Positions 53,351 through 61,561 of a stretch of DNA of 64,000 nucleotides are shown here, piece by piece. How positions within the stretch are numbered: the first letter of the stretch is position 1; every line of letters starts with the position of its first letter. Under the pieces are notes generated by a model, which saw only the letters and a program-made list of their open reading frames with translations, did no database searches and was not told where the DNA came from. Made by a program: the position numbers and the translations under genes. This DNA comes from Chromobacterium alkanivorans (GTDB lineage Bacteria > Pseudomonadota > Gammaproteobacteria > Burkholderiales > Chromobacteriaceae), in assembly GCF_016937655.1 (NCBI RefSeq), contig NZ_JAFHKL010000006.1, positions 124,001-188,000 on the forward strand. The letters are read 5' to 3'.

Positions 53351-54010
53351 TCAACCCATCTGCTGCGGCGTGATCATGATCTCCACGCGGCGGTTTTTCG
53401 CCTTGCCGCTGTCGCTGGCGTTGCTGGCCACCGGCTGGGCCGCGCCGTAGCCCATGGTGCGCACCCGCACCGAGTTGACGCCCTGGCCTTGCAGGTATTC
53501 GGTCACCGACTGGGCGCGCTTCTCCGACAGCGTCTGGTTGAAGGCGGCGGCGCCGGTGCTGTCGGTGTGGCCGGCCACGGTGATCGAAGTGTCCGGGAAC
53601 TGCACCAGCACGCCGGCGATGTCGCCCAGCGGCTTTTGCGCCCTGGCGTTCAATTGATAGCCGTTGGTGGGGAAGGTGATGTTGTCGGGCAGGGACAGCT
53701 TGAGCTGGTCGCCAATGCGCTCGACCGCGATCTGGCTGTTCTTCAGCTTCTCGCGCAACTGTTTTTCCTGGTAATCCATATAGCCGCCGATGCCGGCGCC
53801 GATCGCGCCGCAGGCCAGCGCCGAATTGCGGGCGCCTTTGCCGCCATGGGTCAGCGCGCCCACCAGTCCGCAGGCCGCCGCGCCGCCCAGGCCGTAGAGC
53901 GCGGTCTTGCTGATCTCGGTCTGGCCGGTTTGCGGGTTGGTGGTGCAGGCGGACAGGGCCAGCGCGAACAGGGTCGCGGCGGCGGTGGCGGGCTTGAACA
54001 AACGGGTCAT
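53351..54010 (-). CDS. OmpA-domain outer membrane lipoprotein
   Basis: This 219-residue protein has a signal peptide and lipobox (ATLFALALSAC), a Gly-rich glycine-zipper region (LYGLGGAAACGLVGALTHGG, then GAIGAGIGGYMDYQ) and a C-terminal OmpA peptidoglycan-binding domain with GHTDSTGAAAFNQTLSEKRA and NRRVEI. Proteins of this kind (YiaD-like) anchor the outer membrane to the wall. ATG 54010 is chosen for the signal peptide; its start overlaps the cadR-like stop (ATGA), so the two may be co-translated, an unusual pairing. Confidence 0.88.
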   Translation of the reverse strand: MTRLFKPATAAATLFALALSACTTNPQTGQTEISKTALYGLGGAAACGLVGALTHGGKGARNSALACGAIGAGIGGYMDYQEKQLREKLKNSQIAVERIGDQLKLSLPDNITFPTNGYQLNARAQKPLGDIAGVLVQFPDTSITVAGHTDSTGAAAFNQTLSEKRAQSVTEYLQGQGVNSVRVRTMGYGAAQPVASNASDSGKAKNRRVEIMITPQQMG

Positions 54011-54477
54011 TGCTTCTCCATGGAATGTGGGTGGGGGTGGGGATCCTGGCCGAAGGGCGTGTGGCAGACGCAAGGCTCGCCTTCGGACGCTTCCACCAGG
54101 GTTTGCAGAATGCCGCATTCCGCCACGGTGTGATGGTCGTGGCAGCGGTCGCGCAGCGCCAGCAACTGTTGCTCCAGCAGGCGCAGGCTTTCCACTTGCT
54201 GATGAACCTTGCTGACCTGGCGATCTATCAACTGGTTGATGTCGTCGCAGGCCAGCGAGGAGTCGGCCTTGAACGCGGCCAGCTGGCGGATGTCGGCCAG
54301 CGACATGCCCAGCGAGCGGCAGTGCAGGATGAAATTCAGTTCGCCCAATTGCTCGGCGTTGTAGCGGCGGTAGCCCGAGGCGCTGCGCAGCGGCGCGGAC
54401 AGCAGGCCCTCGCGTTCGTAATAACGGATGGTTTCCACTTCGCAGCCGGTCTGGCGCGCCAGTTCTCCAATCAGCAT
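54007..54477 (-). CDS. cadR: CadR/PbrR-type MerR metal-responsive regulator
   Basis: This 156-residue regulator of the MerR family has an N-terminal HTH (MLIGELARQTGCEVETIRYY) and a dimerisation helix. Cys77, Cys112 and Cys121 match the three-Cys metal site of CadR/PbrR proteins that sense Cd, Pb or Zn. The C-terminus is His-rich (CHTPFGQDPHPHPHS), like Pseudomonas CadR. It is divergent from the exporter gene, and the promoter between them (54557-54587) has a 19-bp spacer with a MerR dyad. It also drives or is coupled to the OmpA-type lipoprotein gene. Confidence 0.88.
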   Translation of the reverse strand: MLIGELARQTGCEVETIRYYEREGLLSAPLRSASGYRRYNAEQLGELNFILHCRSLGMSLADIRQLAAFKADSSLACDDINQLIDRQVSKVHQQVESLRLLEQQLLALRDRCHDHHTVAECGILQTLVEASEGEPCVCHTPFGQDPHPHPHSMEKQ

Positions 54478-54556
54478 CTCAGTTCTCCCGCAAGGCGCCC
54501 GGCGACGGGCGGTGGCGACGGTTCTCCGCCGGATGAGGAAATTTTAGCAAAAAAGC

Positions 54557-54587
54557 TTGACCTTGTAGCGACTATAGGGTTTGCAAT
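54557..54587 (+). promoter_or_regulatory. MerR-type promoter of the metal exporter
   Basis: The -35 TTGACC (54557-54562) and -10 TGCAAT (54582-54587) are 19 bp apart, too long for normal RNA polymerase and typical of MerR-regulated promoters. The spacer dyad ACCTTGTAG-CGA-CTATAGGGT (54560-54580) is the CadR/ZntR-like operator. Metal binding would unwind it and activate the exporter. Confidence 0.9.
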
Positions 54588-54620
54588 GAGCCTATATCAA
54601 TCCGACCAAGGGAGGCCACC

Positions 54621-57005
54621 ATGTTCCATCCAGCGCAAAGACGGCGGCGCGGGTTCGCGCCGCACGCCGGCCACGCATCTTGCCGCGGCGGCGAGGGCAA
54701 GCCCGATCCGCGCCCGGCGGACGATTGCTGCGGAGGCAAACTGGAGGCGGCGTTGCCGGCTCAAGCGGCCGGACATGTCCACCAGCACGGCCATGATCAT
54801 GGTCATGACCACGATCATGGCGGCAAGGCCTGCTCGGGCCACGATCACGACGCGGAGGCGCCGCGCGCGGTGTCCTTGGGCGAGGGCGGCCGGCAGCAGG
54901 CCAGGCTGCACATCCAGGCGATGGACTGCCCGACCGAGGCCAAGCTGATTGAAAAAGCCCTGGGCGGTATGACGGGAGTGGCCGCGCTGGAGTTCAACTT
55001 CATCGAACGCGTGCTGCTGGTGCGCCATGACCTGCCCAATCTGGACGGCGTCAAGCAGGCCATCGCCAAGGTGGGCATGAAGGCGGTGGAGCTGAGCGAC
55101 GCCTCCGCGCCGGTGGAACAGCCCAAGGTTTCGCGTCGCAGCAACTGGTTGTTGGCGCTGTCCGGCCTGGCCGCGGCCGGCTCCGAAGGCGTGGCCTGGC
55201 TCAGCGGCGCGGATCAGGGCTGGGGCAGCGCGGCGTTGGCCTTGGCTTCCATCCTGCTGGGCGGCATCCCCACCTTGAAAAAGGGCTGGATCGCGCTGTC
55301 CACGCGCACGCTCAACATCCATTTCCTGATGTCGGTGGCGGTGATAGGCGCGATGCTGATCGGCCAGTGGCCGGAAGCGGCGATGGTGTTGTTCCTGTTC
55401 GCCATCGCCGAGCGGCTGGAAGCGATGTCGCTGGCGCGCGCCGGCGAGGCGGTCAAGGCCCTGATGTCGCTGGCGCCGGAAACCGCCTGGCTGCAGAGCG
55501 GCGGCGAATGGGTGGAGCGGCCGGCCGCCGAAGTGGCGCCGGGCAGCCGGGTGCGGGTGCGTCCGGGCGAGCGGGTGCCGCTGGACGGCCGCATCGAGCA
55601 AGGCCACAGCGCCTTCAACGAGGCGCCGATCACCGGCGAGAGCCTGCCGGTGGACAAGTCGCCGGGCGACGCGGTATTCGCCGGCAGCATCAACGGCAGC
55701 GGCGTGGTGGAAGTGCTGACCACGGCGGCGGCCAACGGCAGCGTGCTGGCGCGCATCATCGACACCGTGCGCAACGCCCAGGCCAGCAAGGCGCCGACGC
55801 AGCGTTTCATCGACCGCTTCGCCGAGGTCTACACCCCGGTGGTGCTGGCGGCCGCGCTGCTGTTCGCGGTGGCCACCCCCTTGCTGGGCTGGCTGAGCTG
55901 GGGCGAGGCGATCTACAACGCGCTGGTGATGCTGGTGATCGCCTGCCCGTGCGCGCTGGTGATCGCCACGCCGGTGACCGTGGTCAGCGCGCTGGCCTCC
56001 GCCGCCAAGCACGGCCTGCTGATCAAGGGCGGCGCGCCGCTGGAGATGGCGGCCCGGATAGACGCGGTGTGCTTCGACAAGACCGGCACCCTGACCGAGG
56101 GCGAGCCGCAGGTGACCGAGGTGGTGGCGCTGGCCGACGCGGACCAGGATCAACTGCTGCGCTGGGCCGCGGCCCTGGACGCGCATTCCACCCATCCGCT
56201 GGCCAAGGCGGTGTTGGCGGCGGCGAGCGCGCGCGGCCTGTCCTGGCCGGAGGCGGAACAAGTCAGCGAGCAGGCCGGACGCGGCGTCAGCGGCCTGGCC
56301 GACGGCCGGAAGCTGGCCTTGGGCAGCAGCCGGCTGGCGCGGGAGCAGGGCGCTTTGAGCGAGGGACTGCGGACCGAGCTGTCGCGCCTGGAGCTGGCTG
56401 GCCAGGGCGCGCTGGTGTTGCTGGAGGGCGAGCGCGCGCTGGGCGTGATCGCGGTGGCGGACCGCATTCGTCCGGAAGCGCCGGCGGCGCTGCGCCAGTT
56501 GGCCAAGCTGGGCGTGGCGACGGTGATGTTGAGCGGCGACAACCAGCAGGTGGCGCAGGCGGTGGCGGCGAAGACCGGCATCGTCGAAGCCCACGGCGGC
56601 CTGCTGCCGGAAGACAAGCTGGAGCGCATTGTTCGCTTGCAAGCCTCCGGCAAGACGGTGGCGATGGTGGGCGACGGCGTCAACGACGCGCCGGCGCTGG
56701 CCCGCGCCGACCTGGGCATCGCCATGGGCGCGGCCGGTTCCGACAGCGCGCTGGAAACCGCCGGCGTGGCGCTGATGGACGACAAGCTGGCCAAGCTGGC
56801 GGACTTGCTCAGCCACGCGCGGCGCACCTCGCGGGTGCTGAAGGTGAATATCGCGGTGGCGCTGCTGACCAAGCTGGTGTTTTTCGGCCTGGCCATGTTC
56901 GGCCTGGCCAGCTTGTGGATGGCGGTGTTCGCCGACGTGGGCACCAGCCTGGTGGTGATCGCCAACGGTCTGCGGCTGGCGCGCGGCGTGCGCAAGGCGG
57001 AGTGA
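54621..57005 (+). CDS. Zn/Cd/Pb-exporting P-type ATPase
   Basis: This 794-residue PIB-type ATPase pumps divalent soft metals out of the cytoplasm. It has a His-rich N-terminus (HQHGHDHGHDHDHGG) and a metal-binding domain with the single-Cys variant MDCPTE (Cys103). Metal-site helix IACPCALVIATP (Cys442, Cys444), phosphorylated Asp486 in DKTGTLTEG, HP motif STHPLAKA and hinge GDGVNDAPAL are all visible. The divergent CadR-like regulator and its promoter indicate induction by Cd, Pb or Zn. Eight transmembrane helices are expected. The exact metal preference cannot be set from sequence by eye. Confidence 0.96.
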   Translation: MFHPAQRRRRGFAPHAGHASCRGGEGKPDPRPADDCCGGKLEAALPAQAAGHVHQHGHDHGHDHDHGGKACSGHDHDAEAPRAVSLGEGGRQQARLHIQAMDCPTEAKLIEKALGGMTGVAALEFNFIERVLLVRHDLPNLDGVKQAIAKVGMKAVELSDASAPVEQPKVSRRSNWLLALSGLAAAGSEGVAWLSGADQGWGSAALALASILLGGIPTLKKGWIALSTRTLNIHFLMSVAVIGAMLIGQWPEAAMVLFLFAIAERLEAMSLARAGEAVKALMSLAPETAWLQSGGEWVERPAAEVAPGSRVRVRPGERVPLDGRIEQGHSAFNEAPITGESLPVDKSPGDAVFAGSINGSGVVEVLTTAAANGSVLARIIDTVRNAQASKAPTQRFIDRFAEVYTPVVLAAALLFAVATPLLGWLSWGEAIYNALVMLVIACPCALVIATPVTVVSALASAAKHGLLIKGGAPLEMAARIDAVCFDKTGTLTEGEPQVTEVVALADADQDQLLRWAAALDAHSTHPLAKAVLAAASARGLSWPEAEQVSEQAGRGVSGLADGRKLALGSSRLAREQGALSEGLRTELSRLELAGQGALVLLEGERALGVIAVADRIRPEAPAALRQLAKLGVATVMLSGDNQQVAQAVAAKTGIVEAHGGLLPEDKLERIVRLQASGKTVAMVGDGVNDAPALARADLGIAMGAAGSDSALETAGVALMDDKLAKLADLLSHARRTSRVLKVNIAVALLTKLVFFGLAMFGLASLWMAVFADVGTSLVVIANGLRLARGVRKAE

Positions 57006-57031
57006 TAGAAACGGCGCCTGGTTCACAGGGC

Positions 57032-57165
57032 CTGTTCAAAGTTTTGCGAGCAAGGGCGAGACAAGGCGTTGCGGCTGAGAAAGCGGAATGTATTCGTGGT
57101 GCATGCGTATTTCGAAGCCGTACTCACCGTGTCACGTTTCACGACGCGCAGCAGATTTTGAACAG
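57032..57165 (+). repeat. Dispersed intergenic repeat, copy 2
   Basis: This segment follows the ATPase gene and ends five bases before the stop codon of the minus-strand gene at 57170. Its ends form an inverted repeat (CTGTTCAAA at 57032-57040 and TTTGAACAG at 57157-57165). Internal cores GCGAGACAAGGCG (57056-57068) and GAGAAAGCGGAATGTA match copy 1 at 46911-47037 in the opposite orientation. The two copies differ in arm sequence yet keep complementarity. Confidence 0.8.
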
Positions 57166-57169
57166 CTTC

Positions 57170-57841
57170 TCAGGCGTAGGTATCGATGTTGGACCCCAGC
57201 CCCGGGCCTTGCCGCTCGGGGCTGTTGATTTGCTGCCGCGCCTGTAGCGGGCTCAGTCCCTGCTTGCCGGCCTGCTGCTGCATCAGTTCGATGCGGGCTT
57301 GTTGTTCCATCTGCGCCGCCGCGGCGGCCACCGCGCGGTCCTGGCCGGACGGGTCGGCCGGCGCCAGCGCCGCCCTTTGCACGGTCTGCGCGTTGGAAAT
57401 GGTTTCCTGCGGCGTGCTGCCCCGCGCCAGGCGAATGCCGACCTCGCCGCCTATCGCGTACTGCTTGCCGTCCGGGCCTTGCTGATAGGTGTAGGTGGCG
57501 CCGCCGCCGGCCAGCGCGCCGCCGCTGGTCAGATGCGCCTGCTCGTGCTGGCGCACTTCGCTGTCTCTCGCCTTCAGCGCTTCCACTTGTTTCTGCTGCT
57601 GTTCGTCCAGCGGCTTGCCGTCGGCGCCTAGCGTGGCGTTGGGCCGGGCTTGCTCTTTCTGATCGACGGCGCTTGAGCTTGAGTCGGCGGCCGGGGTTCC
57701 GGGCGCAGCGGTGGCCGCCGTCGGCGTCGCGGCGCTGGCCAGACTTTGCTGGCAGGCCGGACACTGGCAGTTGGCGCCATGGCTGGCCTGCAATGCGTAG
57801 CCGCCATAGCCTCCGTAGCTGGATATCCCGGAAATGCTCAT
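57170..57841 (-). CDS. SprA-related putative metalloprotease
   Basis: This 223-residue protein has a Gly/Tyr-rich N-terminus with CQCPACQQ (possible metal site), a low-complexity Ala/Thr/Ser linker, and a core with REVRQHEQAHLTSGGALAG-type motif (residues near DSEVRQHEQAHLTSGG). HEQAH fits the HExxH zinc-protease signature. This match is to the SprA-related family described in Epsilon- and Gammaproteobacteria. No signal peptide is seen. The function is not known; protease activity is a prediction from the motif. It is convergent with the ATPase gene across repeat copy 2. Confidence 0.72.
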   Translation of the reverse strand: MSISGISSYGGYGGYALQASHGANCQCPACQQSLASAATPTAATAAPGTPAADSSSSAVDQKEQARPNATLGADGKPLDEQQQKQVEALKARDSEVRQHEQAHLTSGGALAGGGATYTYQQGPDGKQYAIGGEVGIRLARGSTPQETISNAQTVQRAALAPADPSGQDRAVAAAAAQMEQQARIELMQQQAGKQGLSPLQARQQINSPERQGPGLGSNIDTYA

Positions 57842-58050
57842 GAATTCATTGCCTTAGCTTGATATTTCCAGTTTAGCCGCTATGCGGGGTTTTTGTCCAA
57901 AAGCGATTGCGCGAGCGGCGGGGGCGGAAATCTCGCTCGAAACTGTTTAAAACAAGTTTATGAGCGCAAAATACGCCGTTTCGAATCTTTGCGCGACCAC
58001 GTGGAGCGCCGCGAGCGGCGGCGGACGGGGTCCGATTTTGGGAGTGAGGC

Positions 58051-58557
58051 ATGGGGCAACAGGTGGATCAGGCGAGCCAGCGCGAACTGGTGATGTCGGT
58101 GTTGATGACGCCGGACATGGCCAATTTTTCCGGCAATGTCCACGGCGGGGTGTTGCTGAAGCTGCTGGACCAGGTGGCTTACGCCTGCGCCAGCCGTTAC
58201 GCCGGCTGTTACGTGGTGACCTTGTCGGTGGATCAGGTGCTGTTCAAGCAGGCCATCCACGTCGGCGAACTGGTGACCTTTCTCGCCAGCGTCAATCACG
58301 TGGGGCGGACCTCGATGGAGGTGGGCATCAAGGTGGTGGCGGAAGACATTCAGAAGCGCACGGTGCGCCACACCAATAGCTGTTATTTCACCATGGTGGC
58401 GTTCGAGAACGGCAAGGCGGTGCCGGTGCCGCCGCTGACGCTGGAAACGACGGAGCAGCAACACCGTTTCCGCGACGCGGAAATCCGCAAGAAGATGCGG
58501 ATGGAAACCGAGCAGCGCATGCGCCAGGCATCCCGCCAGGACGGCGCCGATGCCTGA
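58051..58557 (+). CDS. Acyl-CoA thioesterase, YciA-like hotdog fold
   Basis: This 168-residue protein resembles the acyl-CoA thioesterase family of the hotdog fold. It has NVHGGVLLKLLDQVAYACAS, whose motif with Asp is the catalytic region of YciA-type enzymes, and VDQVLFKQAIHVGELVTFLA. It hydrolyses acyl-CoA to free acid and CoA; substrate length is unknown. The C-terminus has an extra charged helix (RFRDAEIRKKMRMETEQRMR). The last eight bases overlap the pseudouridine synthase gene. Confidence 0.88.
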   Translation: MGQQVDQASQRELVMSVLMTPDMANFSGNVHGGVLLKLLDQVAYACASRYAGCYVVTLSVDQVLFKQAIHVGELVTFLASVNHVGRTSMEVGIKVVAEDIQKRTVRHTNSCYFTMVAFENGKAVPVPPLTLETTEQQHRFRDAEIRKKMRMETEQRMRQASRQDGADA

Positions 58558-59236
58558 GGCGGCGTTCACCTTATTGCATAGCGATCCGCGTTTCTATCTG
58601 TTGGACAAGGCGCCCGGCGTCAGCTTCCACCGCGACGGCGAGGAGGCCGGCCTGATGGAGGCCTTGCGCGCCGGCTTGGGCGACGAGGCGGTGTGGCCGG
58701 TGCATAGGCTGGACCGCATCACCTCCGGCCTGATCCTGGTGGCGCGTTCGGCCGAGACGGCGGCGCGGCTGGGCGAGGCCTTCGCCGGCCGCGAGATCGA
58801 GAAATATTACCTGGCGCTGTCCGACCGCAAGCCGGGCAAGAAGCAGGGCAGGGTGGCCGGAGACATGGCCAAGGGGCGCGGCGGCGCCTGGCGTTTGCTG
58901 AACAGCCAGCAGAACCCGGCGGTGACGCAGTTTTTCAGCTATTCGCTGCAGCCCGGCCTGCGTTTGTTCCTGCTGCGGCCGCGTAGCGGCAAGACGCATC
59001 AGTTGCGGGTGGCCTTGAAGTCGCAGTCGGCGCCGATACTGGGCGATCTGCTGTACGGCGGCACGCCGGCGGATCGAGGCTATCTGCACGCTTACGCGCT
59101 GCGTTTCGAACTGGAGGGCGAGCGCTTCTGTTTCGTCTGCCCGCCGAGCCGGGGCGAGGCCTTTTTGTCCGAGGCCTGCGGCGCGGCGCTGCAGCAGCTG
59201 GCGCGGCCGTGGGAGTTGAGCTGGCCGGCGGTGTGA
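58550..59236 (+). CDS. RluA-family pseudouridine synthase
   Basis: This 228-residue protein of the RluA superfamily has the catalytic Asp in VWPVHRLDRITSGLILVARS (HRLD motif), the YYLALSDRKPGKKQGRV strand region and a C-terminal GKTHQLRVALKSQSAPILGD segment. It converts uridine to pseudouridine in rRNA or tRNA; the target cannot be assigned. It lacks an S4 domain, which puts it among the short members. It is translationally coupled to the thioesterase gene. Confidence 0.9.
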   Translation: MPEAAFTLLHSDPRFYLLDKAPGVSFHRDGEEAGLMEALRAGLGDEAVWPVHRLDRITSGLILVARSAETAARLGEAFAGREIEKYYLALSDRKPGKKQGRVAGDMAKGRGGAWRLLNSQQNPAVTQFFSYSLQPGLRLFLLRPRSGKTHQLRVALKSQSAPILGDLLYGGTPADRGYLHAYALRFELEGERFCFVCPPSRGEAFLSEACGAALQQLARPWELSWPAV

Positions 59237-59264
59237 GCGGCTAGGCTTGGCCGGGGCCCGGCTT

Positions 59265-60089
59265 TCAGGCCGCCATCGGCGCGGGAGCGGGCGCGGCCTT
59301 GTCGAAGCGCGCCACTTCCACGTCGTACTGGCCGCAAAGGTCGGCGAAGGCCTGGCTGCCGAGGAAGCGGTATTCCTTTTCCCGCGTCGCGGCAATCGGA
59401 TCGTCCTTGTCGGCGGCCGGGTGGCCGGGGTGGCACATGATCAGCCCGCGGTCAGGGGTGCGCGCCAGCCATTGCTGCATCAGTCCGGCGAAGTCGGCTT
59501 GCGGCGTCAACGAGTACATGCCGCCGAACCAGGGCGTGGTGCTGAAGCCCTGTTCGCGGGCGCCGTCGTCGAAGCCGGTGCTGACGCTGCGCAGCACCAG
59601 CGCCTTGAGCCGGTTGTCGCCGGGGTGGCCCAGGCGGTCCGGCGAGCGCAGATAAGGCAGCGGCTGCTCTTGCCAGCGCTGGGCGATGGCTTCGAACAGC
59701 GCGTCGCGAACCACCGGCAGCGCGTGCACATGCTGATGGCCGTCGATGAAGTCCGGCAAGCGGCCGTAATGCTGGCAGAACAGATCGATTTGCAGGACCG
59801 CGGCATCGCGCAGCATCGGGCGCGACAGCTGGCGCAGCTGGCTTTTCATCAGCCAATGCGACAGCGGGCGGACGTGTTCGCCAAAGGGGTGGCTCAAATT
59901 GAAATGCAGGCCGATGTCGGCTTTGCCGTCGAAGGCTTTCAGTTCGGAAGCGCGGCTGGCCCAGCTGGGCGCCTGGCTCATCACGCTGGTGGCGGACAGG
60001 CGGCCGGCGGCCAGCAGTTCCAGAATGCCGGCGCTGATGGCGTCGGACTGGGCGAAGTCGTCGGCGCAGAGTGTCAGTCGTTTTGTCAT
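59265..60089 (-). CDS. YdjC/ChbG-family deacetylase, NaxD-like candidate
   Basis: This 274-residue protein of the YdjC/ChbG/HpnK superfamily has the metal-site motif CADDFAQSDAIS, GLHFNLSHP and DGHQHVHALP (His residues of the catalytic centre). Members deacetylate N-acetylated sugars. In Francisella NaxD, a YdjC-type protein, deacetylates the undecaprenyl-linked sugar before ArnT-like transfer to lipid A. The same gene set is present here: ArnT-like, ArnC-like, GtrA-like and this deacetylase. The substrate is predicted, not seen. Confidence 0.85.
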   Translation of the reverse strand: MTKRLTLCADDFAQSDAISAGILELLAAGRLSATSVMSQAPSWASRASELKAFDGKADIGLHFNLSHPFGEHVRPLSHWLMKSQLRQLSRPMLRDAAVLQIDLFCQHYGRLPDFIDGHQHVHALPVVRDALFEAIAQRWQEQPLPYLRSPDRLGHPGDNRLKALVLRSVSTGFDDGAREQGFSTTPWFGGMYSLTPQADFAGLMQQWLARTPDRGLIMCHPGHPAADKDDPIAATREKEYRFLGSQAFADLCGQYDVEVARFDKAAPAPAPMAA

Positions 60090-60143
60090 GGGGGGTGTGA
60101 CCGCGGCAAGCGGATAAAGTTTTATACCCGTTTGTGCTGGAAA

Positions 60144-60551
60144 TTAAGGGGTTCTGTGTAGTTTTTGTGCCGTCGACGGGCCGCGGAAGGCCCACAGCTT
60201 GCTGAGCGCGAAGGTCAGCGCCGCCACGACGATCAGCACCAGCAACAGGGCGGCGCGGTAATTCAGCGGGGTGAAGCGCAGCAGCAGCGCGTACATCGCC
60301 TCGTTGACGACGAAGCTCAGGCAGGCGACGCCGAAGAAGCGCGGTAGGGCCTGGCGGTGAGGGATGTGCCGGGCCTGGAAGGTTTGTTGACGATGGCCCC
60401 AGTAGCTGACCTGGAAGGCGATCAGAAAACCCAGCACATTGGCGTGCAGCGGCGCCATGCCCAGCGGCACCAGCAGCCAGGCCACCACGCCGAAGTGAAC
60501 CAGCATGGCGGAGACGCCGACCACGCCGAACCAGAACAATTCGCGGCTCAT
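60144..60551 (-). CDS. GtrA-family membrane protein
   Basis: This 135-residue protein of the GtrA family has four hydrophobic helices (ELFWFGVVGVSAMLVHFGVV, then VLGFLIAFQVSYWGHRQQTF, FFGVACLSFVVNEAMYALLL, and a last near LLLVLIVVAALTFALSKLWA). GtrA proteins help move undecaprenyl-linked sugars across the inner membrane. It overlaps the preceding glycosyltransferase by four bases (ATGA), and the deacetylase follows after 54 bases, so all are probably on one transcript. Confidence 0.88.
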   Translation of the reverse strand: MSRELFWFGVVGVSAMLVHFGVVAWLLVPLGMAPLHANVLGFLIAFQVSYWGHRQQTFQARHIPHRQALPRFFGVACLSFVVNEAMYALLLRFTPLNYRAALLLVLIVVAALTFALSKLWAFRGPSTAQKLHRTP

Positions 60552-61561
60552 TCCGCCGCGTCCCCGGCGCCCGGCTGGCGGCGGCCGCTGATGCGGCTGA
60601 CCAGATAGGTGGGGCGCTGCTTGACCTCGTCGAAAATGCGGCCGACGTATTCGCCGAGAATGCCGATGGACAGCAGCTGCACGCCGCCGAGGAAGCTGAT
60701 CGCCACCGCCAGCGTCGGCCAGCCGCTGACCGGGTTGCCGAACAGCAGGGTGTGGGTCAGCTCCCAGGCGGCGTAGCCGATGGAGCACAGCGAAATCAGG
60801 CAGCCGATCACAGTCCAGATGCGCAGCGGCATATTGGAGAAGGCGGTGAGGCCGGTAATGCCCAGGTCCAGCAGCCGGCGGTAGTTGAAGCTGCTTTGAC
60901 CGGCGCGGCGTTCCCGGGTCTGGGTAGGCATCGGCCGTTGGGTGAAGCCCACCCAGTGATACAAGCCCTTCATGAAGCGGTTGCGCTCCGGCATCTGGCG
61001 CAACGCTTCCACCACGCAGCGGTCCAGCACGCGGAAGTCCTGGGTGTCCGCCGGCATCTTGTGGCGGCTGCCGCTGTTGGCCAGCCGGTAGAAGACGCGG
61101 GTGAACAGGCGCTTGGCCAGCGGCTCGTCTTCGCGGCTGCTGCGCACGCTGTAGACCATGTCGTAGCCCTTGCGCCATTCCTGCAGGAACACCGGCACCA
61201 TTTCCGGCGGATGCTGGAAGTCGCTGTCTATCAGCACGGCGACGTCGCCCTGGACGTGGTCGACGCCGGCGGTGAGCGCGATCTCCTTGCCGAAGTTGCG
61301 GGACAGCTGGATCAGCGTCACCGGCAGTTCCGCCGCGTGGGTCAGCACCTGTTCCACGGTGTCGTCGCCGCTGCCGTCGTCCACCACCACCAGCTCATGG
61401 CGGTAGCCGGCGTCGTTCAGCAGCTGATGCAGGGTTTGCAGCATCGGCACGATGTTGGCGGATTCGTTGTAGGCCGGCACCACGCAGCTGACCAGCGGGT
61501 CGGCCGGGCGCTCCTTGGCGCGTTGGGCCAATAGATAGGGCGGCACAAAAGCCTCAGTCAT
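60548..61561 (-). CDS. ArnC/DPM1-like undecaprenyl-phosphate glycosyltransferase
   Basis: This 337-residue GT2-family enzyme has the N-terminal catalytic domain VSCVVPAYNESANIVPMLQT, LVVVDDGSGDDTVEQV and a DxD-type VAVLIDSDFQHPPEMVPVFL. Two C-terminal membrane helices (MPLRIWTVIGCLISLCSIGY and LAVAISFLGGVQLLSIGILG) are present. It makes a polyprenyl-phosphate-linked sugar, the donor for the ArnT-like transferase encoded just upstream. The sugar is unknown. It overlaps both neighbours. Confidence 0.9.
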   Translation of the reverse strand: MTEAFVPPYLLAQRAKERPADPLVSCVVPAYNESANIVPMLQTLHQLLNDAGYRHELVVVDDGSGDDTVEQVLTHAAELPVTLIQLSRNFGKEIALTAGVDHVQGDVAVLIDSDFQHPPEMVPVFLQEWRKGYDMVYSVRSSREDEPLAKRLFTRVFYRLANSGSRHKMPADTQDFRVLDRCVVEALRQMPERNRFMKGLYHWVGFTQRPMPTQTRERRAGQSSFNYRRLLDLGITGLTAFSNMPLRIWTVIGCLISLCSIGYAAWELTHTLLFGNPVSGWPTLAVAISFLGGVQLLSIGILGEYVGRIFDEVKQRPTYLVSRISGRRQPGAGDAAE

